Source: Granulicella sp. UBA5172 (GTDB lineage Bacteria > Acidobacteriota > Terriglobia > Terriglobales > Acidobacteriaceae). From it: a DNA stretch of 7,363 nucleotides. The stretch's first letter is position 1. Each line of letters starts with the position of its first letter. A program made the position numbers and the translations under genes. Below are positions 1-5,216 of this stretch, one piece after another. The notes beneath the pieces are model-generated. The model was not told the DNA's origin. It made no database searches and worked only from the letters and a program-made list of their open reading frames with translations. The stretch lies in assembly GCA_002413385.1 (NCBI GenBank), contig DHWW01000155.1, positions 1,303 to 8,665 on the forward strand. Reading direction: 5' to 3'.

Positions 1-135
1 CTCCAGATACAGCCCTAAGACTTATCGGTACCGAACAACAGTCCACCCGCGCGGAGCGACGCCTAGCGGGGATGGCGGGATCGCGGAGGTTTCAACGGCC
101 ACCCTGATTTGCTTCCCGCCGTGAATATACTGGTG
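1..135. other. Unassigned left edge with a long-range inverted repeat
   Basis: No gene can be assigned. Two plus-strand frames stay open from the window edge, to TGA at about 105-107 and 122-124, so the tail of a neighbouring gene is possible, but neither translation is recognisable. GGCGGGA at 74-80 is repeated inverted as TCCCGCC at 114-120, with a 33-nt gap. It lies just beyond the stop of the minus-strand pseudouridine synthase. The loop is too long and there is no T-tract, so it is a poor terminator candidate. Confidence 0.25.
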
Positions 136-952
136 CTATGAGAATCCAGACGGCAAAGCTGCCTCAAGAGTGATTTGTTCTCCGGTGACGGGGTGGTGGA
201 ATTTCAGAAATTGGGCGTGCAGGAAATATCCTCCATCGCCCGGGAGGCCGGGGAGATCTTCAAGAGGCTGGCCGGTTAGTCCGTACAGAGGATCGCCTAC
301 CAGGGGATGGCCGATGGATGCCAGATGGATTCTGATTTGATGGGGGCGGCCGGAATATAGGCTTACCTCAAATGTTGTAGTGCTCGTCGTGCGTGAGATC
401 ACCTTCGCCAAGGACTTTGACGGTTTGCCACTTGGGTTGGCGGCCCAAACGGAACCGATGAGCGGGTGCGGTACAAGGCCGATGGGTGTGAGAATTTCGT
501 AGGCGTCGTGCTGTGCAACGTTTTGAGCCAGCGCTCGGTAGATTTTTTGAATTCTGGGTGTATTCCAGTTTGCGGATAAGTTTAGAGGCCGCCTGCGGTG
601 TTTTGGCGAAGAGGACGATGCCGGTGGTGGCTGGCCCTAATCGGTGGACAGGGTTTGCGTTGGGGGTTTGCTTTTGTACCAAGCGCAGGAGGGTGTTTTC
701 CATGAAGCCGCCGCCGGGAAGGGTGGGCAACCCGCTAGGTTTGTTGACGGCCAACAGATGGGGGTCATCAAACAGGACTTCGAAGTGCTGAGGAGAGTCT
801 GGCTCGATCCAGGGCGGACGGTTCCAGACAAGGGTTTGGCCTAAAGTGAGCGATTCGCTTCCAGTGACGGTAACGCCGTTGACGGTGACTTCGCGGTTGT
901 TCAGTTTTTGTTGCCAGGCTTGTGGGGTTGAGTGTGGGTAGAGGCTTTGCAT
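136..952 (-). pseudogene. RluA-family RNA pseudouridine synthase, split by a frameshift
   Basis: Members of this family isomerise uridine to pseudouridine in rRNA or tRNA. Reading from ATG at 952, the first about 50 residues look like a small S4-type RNA-binding region (NNREVTVNGVTV). The catalytic domain then begins (LLAVNKPSGLPTLPGGG) with the active-site motif HRLGPATTG at residues 103-111. After residue 136 the frame breaks at the T6 run at 543-548 (A6 in the mRNA). Removing one base restores SKIYRALAQNV and continues without stops through GRPHQIRIHLASIGHPLVGD to TAG at 136-138, giving about 271 aa, a normal size for the family. The usual catalytic Asp of HRLD is Gly here. The start is uncertain because the frame is open upstream and only a distant GGAG precedes the ATG. 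It may be a true pseudogene, a sequencing error, or a product rescued by slippage on A6. The family call is firm; the target site is unknown. Confidence 0.88.
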
Positions 953-1263
953 GCAGAAATGCAGACTCCAACTGGGATCGAAGCATAGACGCTCTGCAGA
1001 AGTGCATGCAGCGATGCGCGTACTTCAGTCCAGGAATCTCGTGGCTATGGGCATCTGTGGCTACAGTGTATGGGAAGCAATTCTGGGGCAACTTATTTAT
1101 TCTCAACCATTTTCAAACAGATTCGAAACAGCCATCCCGGATCGTGAAAGTGTCAACCTGCGCAAACTGTGGGGTTGTTTTTTGCCGTTGCTTTCGTCGG
1201 GGGCAGGTCTGAGACAAGGCAAAGCTGGAAACATGCTGCGGCGAAGCTCGGCACGTCCCTGTG
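953..1263. other. Intergenic stretch without a supported gene
   Basis: This stretch lies between the nucleotidyltransferase stop and the pseudouridine synthase start. Several short frames are open on both strands, but their translations are rich in Arg, Ser and Cys, have no ribosome binding site and resemble nothing I know. A minus-strand TTGACA occurs at about 1154-1159, without a convincing -10 at 16-18 nt. I see no T-tract terminator for the upstream operon. Confidence 0.4.
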
Positions 1264-2088
1264 TCAGCGGAAAAGCTGGTTCCACCCATAGCTGCAAACC
1301 TCACGGATGGACTCAGGAGTCAGGTTTCGGCCTGCGGCGATGCGCGCCGCTTCCCGGATCGTGTCATCGACCTCTGCAAAGAGAACGTCTGAGGCCTTCT
1401 CGACCTGACGGATGGCGTTCGCGTGCAGGGCGGGCCTAGTGTTCGCCTCCCACTCCTGCCGTATTGCCGGCAGTGCTCCGCCGAAGGTCTCGATAGTGTC
1501 GTGAATGTACAGAACATCTTTGGCGCGGTCGGCTGGGTCGCGCTTCTGGTGAATGAGTACCTTCTGAGCCAGAAAGCTCGCAGGATTGGGAAGCTGAATG
1601 CGTCTGCTCTCAGCGGTTGGATAACCAGTCGCCAAGCCGATCTCCACCGTCCACGGAGCTTTCAGCAGCAGATCAATGTGCCTGAGTTTCTGGGAAGATA
1701 CACCGGCAATCCGTACGGTCGCATCCCGCTGCCCGCCGCGCTTATATTCACCGCCTTCGAGTGGCGTCAGAAACTCCGCGTAGAAGCCGGTCTCTCCCGA
1801 GACCAAGTGATAATGCGCAGCCGGTGGCCGCGCCTCTCCGATCTTTTCTTCCTGAAAACCACTCGCGATCAGGCGCTCATGGATATCCTGCCCTGCGACG
1901 GGCAGTTGCGCTGGAACGGCAACATCCGTGTCGAAGGTCGCAAGCGGGGCGTACTCCAACGGTTGCGCCAGAGTATGCAGACGATAGAGACGGTGCGCCC
2001 AGCCGCCAATCACCATAACCTGGTCGAGCCACGGATGAAGCGCCTCGATCAGCCGCGCGAAATCTTCGGTTTCCTGGTTCGCCGCCAT
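1264..2088 (-). CDS. AbiEii-like nucleotidyltransferase (putative toxin of a type IV TA-like pair)
   Basis: This 274-aa protein has the layout of a DNA polymerase beta-like nucleotidyltransferase. A GG pair at residues 28-29 (VIGGWAHRLYR) is followed by the metal-binding pair D53/D55 (TFDTDVAV) and an acidic strand at E105 (FYAEF). The later LAQKVLIHQKRDPADRAKD (K176, K190-D191) resembles the Lys/Asp motifs of AbiEii toxins. Known AbiEii-type enzymes transfer nucleotides to RNA or use GTP; the substrate here is unknown. I chose ATG at 2086-2088, although the frame is open to 2184. It overlaps the upstream gene's stop as TAATG, and AAGGAG at 2097-2102 sits 8 nt upstream, inside that gene's last codons. 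Translation is therefore probably coupled to the antitoxin-like gene. All motif residues look intact. A housekeeping nucleotidyltransferase is the alternative, but the AbiEi-like partner argues against it. Confidence 0.82.
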   Translation of the reverse strand: MAANQETEDFARLIEALHPWLDQVMVIGGWAHRLYRLHTLAQPLEYAPLATFDTDVAVPAQLPVAGQDIHERLIASGFQEEKIGEARPPAAHYHLVSGETGFYAEFLTPLEGGEYKRGGQRDATVRIAGVSSQKLRHIDLLLKAPWTVEIGLATGYPTAESRRIQLPNPASFLAQKVLIHQKRDPADRAKDVLYIHDTIETFGGALPAIRQEWEANTRPALHANAIRQVEKASDVLFAEVDDTIREAARIAAGRNLTPESIREVCSYGWNQLFR

Positions 2089-3275
2089 TACGGCTTCTCC
2101 TTGAAGATCGGTGCCAGCGCACGGCGCCGAATCTCTTCGGCCTGCACCGCTCCGCGTGCCGGATGAGCGGCTACGTCGAGCCACACCTGAAGAATATCCG
2201 CCACCGGAACACCCTGACGCAAGACTGCGGCACGGAAGACGGACTCGCGGAAGGCCGGGACGCGAACATAGACATCGGGCGCACGCTCCGCGCCCTCGGG
2301 CGAAAGCCCCAGATGCGCTAGTACCTCCCGGTCCAGATTTTCGAGATAGAAGGACGGTGGAACTCCATGCACAAAGCCGAAGCCCAGTTGCTCGGCGGCG
2401 GCGAAGAGGCCGAGACAGAGACGCTGTGACGGCTCATGCTTTACGTTCGGAGACTCACTGTAGGAGTGCAGCGCCGCCGATAACTGGCGGGCGCTCTTCG
2501 ATGAAATGATCCAGCGCAGCGGCAACTCAGGCATGGCGCGGAGATGCACGGCCTGCCAGCGGCGCATCAGTTCGTCTCGGCGGACAAGGCGCAGGATCTC
2601 ATCGTCCTTGTCGAGAAAGCCCTCCTGCCGCAACTGGCGCACGAAGCGGAAAGCGCTCATCACAGAGACTCCAGCCGCCTCCGCCAATTGGGAGGCATTG
2701 CGGTACTCTCGGCGCGGGGCCTGCAGAAGCCCCTCGGGAACCAGCGGGGCCAGCAAGACCTTAAGCATCCACTGGTTGAGGTCGGAGAAGAGCGGCACGG
2801 ACTCCGGCAACGGTAGTTGGCGGCGGCGGACGCGACTGGACGGGGACGCATTCAACTTCTCCAAGCCCGGACCGACAAAGAACTGGAAGCCTTCGCGGTC
2901 GAAGATGCCGACGGCAACGCCGGGCACATTCTCGTCAAGGAAGCGTTGCAGATGAGCGGCAACTCTGGGGGAGATCACCGGAGCGGCGACGACCGCCAGC
3001 GCAGCCGCCGGTTCGGGCGATGCCTTGGCGATGGCCTGGGCCTGCAAGATCGCCTGCGCAAGCAGGGGCACCAGGCGGTCACCCCGACCTTCCGAAGCTA
3101 CCTTCAATTCCACGATGTAGCGGGAGCCATTCTGCGAGACGATCAGGTCTGCTTCCCTGTCGCCCAGCAATGGGTGAACGTTGACCCGCCAACCGTTGCG
3201 CCGGAAGAGGCTAGCGAGCCATTGCTCGTAGGCGCTGGCGGAACCGTTCGGCGGGATAGGGCTGGGCTTGGGCAT
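2088..3275 (-). CDS. AbiEi-like antitoxin/regulator with N-terminal PD-(D/E)xK nuclease-like domain
   Basis: This 395-aa protein appears to be a fusion. Residues about 12-125 look like a restriction-endonuclease/Mrr-type fold: E17 (AYEQWLASLFRRNGW), D43 (DREADLIV), E56-x-K58 (YIVELKV), then a Gln-rich helix (Q74, Q78, Q80). That is the complete E-D-ExK-Q pattern. Residues about 192-240 form a winged helix-turn-helix (ASQLAEAAGVSVMSAFRFVRQL) typical of AbiEi antitoxins. The C-terminus (DILQVWLDVAAHPARG, 360-375, then QAEEIRR) matches the end of the AbiEi/COG5340-like family. Such antitoxins repress their own operon and counteract an AbiEii nucleotidyltransferase, which is the next gene, overlapping by 1 nt. 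ATG at 3275 is preceded by AGGA at 3283-3286 with 7-nt spacing. The promoter and operator-like sites lie at 3298-3346. The family is clear; whether the nuclease-like domain cuts DNA or only binds it is unknown. Confidence 0.82.
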   Translation of the reverse strand: MPKPSPIPPNGSASAYEQWLASLFRRNGWRVNVHPLLGDREADLIVSQNGSRYIVELKVASEGRGDRLVPLLAQAILQAQAIAKASPEPAAALAVVAAPVISPRVAAHLQRFLDENVPGVAVGIFDREGFQFFVGPGLEKLNASPSSRVRRRQLPLPESVPLFSDLNQWMLKVLLAPLVPEGLLQAPRREYRNASQLAEAAGVSVMSAFRFVRQLRQEGFLDKDDEILRLVRRDELMRRWQAVHLRAMPELPLRWIISSKSARQLSAALHSYSESPNVKHEPSQRLCLGLFAAAEQLGFGFVHGVPPSFYLENLDREVLAHLGLSPEGAERAPDVYVRVPAFRESVFRAAVLRQGVPVADILQVWLDVAAHPARGAVQAEEIRRRALAPIFKEKP

Positions 3276-3282
3276 AGCTTTA

Positions 3283-3286
3283 TCCT
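3283..3286 (-). promoter_or_regulatory. Ribosome binding site of the AbiEi-like gene
   Basis: AGGA on the minus strand lies 7 nt before ATG 3275. It supports this start over internal methionines. Confidence 0.55.
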
Positions 3287-3299
3287 GGCCACGACAATT

Positions 3300-3331
3300 A
3301 ACATGGACGTGTTATTTATCATGCCTATGTT
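3300..3331 (-). promoter_or_regulatory. Two operator-like 14-mers plus inverted repeat over the promoter
   Basis: On the minus strand, AACATAGGCATGAT (3331-3318) and AACACGTCCATGTT (3313-3300) share the pattern AACA-N4-CATG-N-T, and their starts are 18 nt apart. Each is itself a partial dyad. The outer arms form a wider inverted repeat: TTAACAT at 3298-3304 and ATGTTAA at 3327-3333. The first copy covers the -10 and spacer and the second the region of the predicted transcription start. This is the expected arrangement for autorepression by the AbiEi-like winged-helix protein. The sequence pattern is seen; the binding is inferred. Confidence 0.5.
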
Positions 3332-3346
3332 AACTCAATTTGTCAA
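3318..3346 (-). promoter_or_regulatory. Sigma70-like promoter of the AbiE-like operon
   Basis: On the minus strand there is a perfect TTGACA -35 box (3346-3341), a 17-bp spacer and CATGAT as -10 (3323-3318, 4 of 6 to consensus). The predicted start near 3311 leaves a leader of about 35 nt before ATG 3275. A weak -10 under a perfect -35 fits a repressible promoter. Confidence 0.55.
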
Positions 3347-3623
3347 GCCTACTCGACGGTCCTCTTCCGTTGAAGGCGGAAGCTCTTGAGGCGGGAGCCG
3401 CACATAGCTCTTCTTGGAGAACGTCCAAGTTTACCTCTTTTGTTAGCGGGGTTCGGGAACGGTAGAACTTGCGCTGGCGCGGAGGATCCGTGCCAGCGTC
3501 CAAGCAGGAGTAGAGGACCGCCAGATGGTTCCGCGCCCGGGTGAAGAGCCTCTCCGTGAAGCCGAATGCACGCTGCGCCTCGATCTCTCAGATCTTCGAG
3601 ACGCTGATCAATTCTGTTTGCAT
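3330..3623 (-). pseudogene. Degenerate small reading frame upstream of the AbiE-like operon
   Basis: Reading on the minus strand from ATG 3623-3621, the frame runs MQTELISVSKI, hits TGA at 3588-3590, then stays open for about 85 codons to TAA at 3330-3332. The second part looks like real protein (EIEAQRAFGFTERLFTRAR, then NHLAVLYSCLDAGTD) and would be mostly helical. I do not recognise the family. Its end overlaps the -35 box of the downstream operon promoter. There is no clear Shine-Dalgarno before the ATG. It is either a pseudogene carrying one stop mutation or a chance open frame. Confidence 0.3.
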
Positions 3624-3630
3624 CCAGGCG

Positions 3631-3652
3631 CTAAACTGACACTAAACTGACA
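3631..3652. repeat. Perfect tandem repeat, 2 x 11 bp
   Basis: CTAAACTGACA occurs at 3631-3641 and again directly at 3642-3652, followed by CC. On the minus strand this reads GGTGTCAGTTTAG twice over. Repeated terminal motifs of this general look occur at IS21-like element ends, so it may be the remaining tip of a lost insertion sequence. No transposase is visible next to it. Confidence 0.5.
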
Positions 3653-3710
3653 CCAACAATACTTTGTATTCTATCCTGTTCATAAGAAGATACTTATTTG
3701 TAATACGCAA

Positions 3711-3770
3711 GACTCGAAATCAGACATAGTCGCAAGGCTATCGGGGGTTCGAATCCATCACTCTCCGCCA
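3711..3770 (+). tRNA. 3' fragment of a tRNA-Ser(CGA) gene, probable attachment site
   Basis: The fragment begins in the anticodon stem and has an anticodon loop CTCGAAA (3713-3719) with anticodon CGA. A long variable arm follows, ATAGTC-GCAA-GGCTAT (3726-3741), which marks a class II tRNA. Next come the T-arm with TTCGAAT (3748-3754), the acceptor strand ACTCTCC, discriminator G and encoded CCA (3768-3770). No GGAGAG acceptor strand or D-arm lies upstream, and only two base pairs of the anticodon stem can form. The T-stem also has one mismatch (G3745/A3757). It cannot give a functional tRNA. Duplicated 3' tRNA halves starting at the anticodon loop are classic att sites of tyrosine recombinases, and a recombinase remnant follows 176 nt downstream. 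Confidence 0.75.
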
Positions 3771-3946
3771 TAACTTTAGAATCAATAACTTACAGCATTA
3801 GTTACACAGTTGGCTACACTTTGCAACGCTTAACCCCACTGTAAATGTACGTGATATTCGGTACGAGCAGCTTCTGGTCGGTATTAGCGATCAGGAGAAT
3901 TTGCAATGCCAGCACCAACCGTTCGTCTCAAGATCAGGGTCAAGCT
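3771..3946. other. Short region between att-like fragment and integrase remnant
   Basis: No gene is supported. The AT-rich start contains TACAC twice, flanking AGTTGGC (3803-3819), perhaps part of former recombinase arm sites. AGGAG at about 3893-3897 precedes ATG 3906, but that frame runs out of phase through the integrase remnant and looks like chance. Confidence 0.3.
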
Positions 3947-4111
3947 TGCCACACCTTCCGGGCGACCGGCATCACGGCCTACCTCAAGAACCGCGGCAAG
4001 CTGGAAATCGCTCAGCAGATGGCCGCGCATGAGTCAGCTCGGACGACCAGACTTTACGACCGGCGCAACGACGAAATCTCCCTCGATGAGGTCGAGGGAA
4101 TCGTCATATAA
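3947..4111 (+). pseudogene. Tyrosine recombinase (phage-type integrase), C-terminal remnant
   Basis: Only the last 54 codons are recognisable: CHTFRATGITAYLKN carries the HxxR box (H at 3950-3952, R at 3959-3961), then a helix (EIAQQMAAHES) with the GH-box position reading AAH, then TTRLYDRR with the nucleophilic Tyr (codon 4055-4057). The tail DEISLDEVEGIVI ends at TAA 4109-4111 and is typical of tyrosine recombinases. The open frame extends back to ATG 3845, but those 34 codons show no integrase homology, so the N-terminal arm-binding domain, the core-binding domain and the first catalytic Arg are missing. It cannot be an active recombinase. Its position beside the tRNA-Ser fragment supports a decayed integrative element. 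Confidence 0.75.
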
Positions 4112-4119
4112 GGCAGTAG

Positions 4120-4164
4120 CGCTCCCGAGAGGGAGTGATCAACACCCACAGGCATTGATCACTC
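4120..4164 (+). repeat. Two overlapping, mutually exclusive hairpins after the integrase stop
   Basis: The first hairpin is CGCTCCC-GAGA-GGGAGTG (4120-4137), a 7-bp stem including one G-T pair, closed by a GNRA-type tetraloop. The second is GAGTGATCAA (4133-4142), a 12-nt loop, then TTGATCACTC (4155-4164), a perfect 10-bp stem. They share 4133-4137, so only one can form at a time. No T-tract follows either. Confidence 0.6.
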
Positions 4165-4322
4165 GCAGCGCGCTCAAGGCGACTTTCCGCTTGTTGAGAA
4201 AAGGAATGCAGCGATGTCCAAACCGTAACTGCTGTTGCTTCCTACAAGCTGGTTTTGGCATCCTCGGTGACCCGAAGATCTAAAATGATCCACTGCTTGC
4301 GGTCAGGCTGGTCTCGGCTTCT

Positions 4323-4499
4323 TCAAGAATCGGTAGCGACTGCGCTAAGCTCAGCCAGCTTACGCTCATCGATATCGTCGACGGTACCATACCAGCGAAG
4401 AATCTCGCCCGATAGACCAAGGCGCGCCGATCCGCGTGACTGCAGCCAGTATGGAAGTTGCAGCTATCGTCGCATCATGGCGCTGCTGAAGCGGTACGT
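4323..4499 (-). pseudogene. Degenerate PAS/PAC sensor-domain fragment
   Basis: The minus-strand frame contains GEILRWYGTVDDIDERK followed by LAEL. This is the PAC end of a PAS domain as found in sensor histidine kinases and cyclic-di-GMP enzymes, where the pattern is G-x-I-x-R-W-x-G-T-x-x-D-I-D-x-R-K. Upstream, YWLQSRG and, beyond an in-frame TAG (4464-4466), QTYRFSSAMMRR look like the preceding strands. TGA at 4323-4325 ends the frame about a dozen residues after the motif. The same frame reopens to TAG at 4242-4244 with QWIILDLRVTEDAKTSL, which may be further remnant. There is no start codon, kinase domain or ribosome binding site. It is a pseudogene piece, probably left by rearrangement at this junction. 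Confidence 0.6.
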
Positions 4500-4760
4500 C
4501 TGGCAGGGTCGAGATAGGTTATTAATGAGCACTAACGGCGGCGAAAAGATCTTGGGACGAATCAGATTCTCCTAGTCGATCGAGGCATCCAATCGCAAAT
4601 GCAAGATTGAATGCAAAAGACATGTTGACATAGAGTCCAGTTTTGCATATAAGACATCTACGCATTGGATTATTCCATCCTCACCCACTCATGGCGGTGT
4701 ACTCCTCAAGAGCACATCCGGCACGAGTGCAACGTAGAAGCACTCTAGGTACTAGAAGAA
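4500..4760. other. Intergenic region upstream of the Tat-signal gene
   Basis: No further gene is supported. The region holds the tail of the PAS remnant frame on the left, a promoter-like pair at 4625-4653 and a leader of about 100 nt in front of ATG 4761. The AT content rises around 4590-4660, as expected for a promoter region. Confidence 0.4.
4625..4653 (+). promoter_or_regulatory. Strong sigma70-like promoter upstream of the Tat-signal gene and amidase
   Basis: TTGACA (4625-4630, 6 of 6) and TATAAG (4648-4653, 5 of 6) are separated by exactly 17 bp. The predicted start is near 4660, about 100 nt before ATG 4761, in the direction of the two following plus-strand genes. Confidence 0.6.
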
Positions 4761-5132
4761 ATGCGCCCTCATGAATCTATTCGGAATCTAGCACCACTCA
4801 GCCGCAGAGAATTCGCTGGCGCAGCGTTCGCGTCTGCAGCAACCGTAATCCTTCCTGCAGCGGCGGCTGGTGAAGAACGGCCTTCGCTAAAGCCATCCCA
4901 GGAGCTCGGCACCAAGCCCGAGGACTTATCTGCCGCCGATTGGGAAGAGGTCCAGGCCAGATACACTAACCTGCTGCGCGTCTATGGTAGCCGCCTGTCC
5001 ATCGACCAGAAGCATCGTGCTGCAAGCATCCTCACGACCAACCAACACATGCTCGCCTCGATCCGCACGTTTGTGGTTCAGAACGGCGACCCATCCGCAT
5101 GCACGCTACGAATTTACGATCCCGACCACTAG
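4761..5132 (+). CDS. Small Tat-signal exported protein of unknown function
   Basis: This 123-aa protein starts with a twin-arginine signal: LSRREFAGAAF at residues 13-23, then a hydrophobic stretch (ASAATVILPAAAAGEE) with a likely cleavage after an Ala near residue 36. The mature part is only about 87 residues, helical and charged (ADWEEVQARYTNLLRVYGSRL), ending in TLRIYDPDH. Folded export through Tat suggests a periplasmic protein, possibly bound to a cofactor or partner. It precedes the amidase by 84 nt on the same strand, so the two probably share a transcript and it may be an accessory or partner. The Shine-Dalgarno is weak (AGAAGA just before ATG 4761), but the Tat motif begins at the right distance from this start. 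I do not recognise the mature domain. Confidence 0.72.
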   Translation: MRPHESIRNLAPLSRREFAGAAFASAATVILPAAAAGEERPSLKPSQELGTKPEDLSAADWEEVQARYTNLLRVYGSRLSIDQKHRAASILTTNQHMLASIRTFVVQNGDPSACTLRIYDPDH

Positions 5133-5216
5133 ACGGCAGGATGCTGAGCCTCTCGATGTAACGCTGCTCACGGCCATTTTGACCCGAACCGCTAATCACA
5201 TTTGAGACGAGGTCGC

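Noticed and set aside
951..1439. Long plus-strand open frame across the intergenic region and the nucleotidyltransferase end
   Set aside because: Arg/Ser/Gly-rich translation with no family resemblance, no ribosome binding site, and it is antisense to a well-supported gene.
1423..2166. 247-codon plus-strand frame opposite the nucleotidyltransferase
   Set aside because: It is the antisense shadow of a gene with clear motifs; the protein has no recognisable domain.
2817..3389. 190-codon plus-strand frame opposite the AbiEi-like gene
   Set aside because: Antisense shadow; the minus-strand frame carries the winged-helix and nuclease motifs.
4081..4097. CCTCGA/TCGAGG inverted repeat at the integrase end
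   Set aside because: Short, within coding sequence whose codons (SLDEVE) are conserved in the family, so it is explained by the protein.
3906..4283. ATG 3906 with AGGAG in front, 125 codons
   Set aside because: It runs out of frame through the integrase remnant and gives a Pro/Arg/Ser-rich protein; the Shine-Dalgarno is probably coincidence or belonged to something now lost.
4255..4575. 106-codon plus-strand frame
   Set aside because: It lies opposite the PAS signature and has no features of its own.
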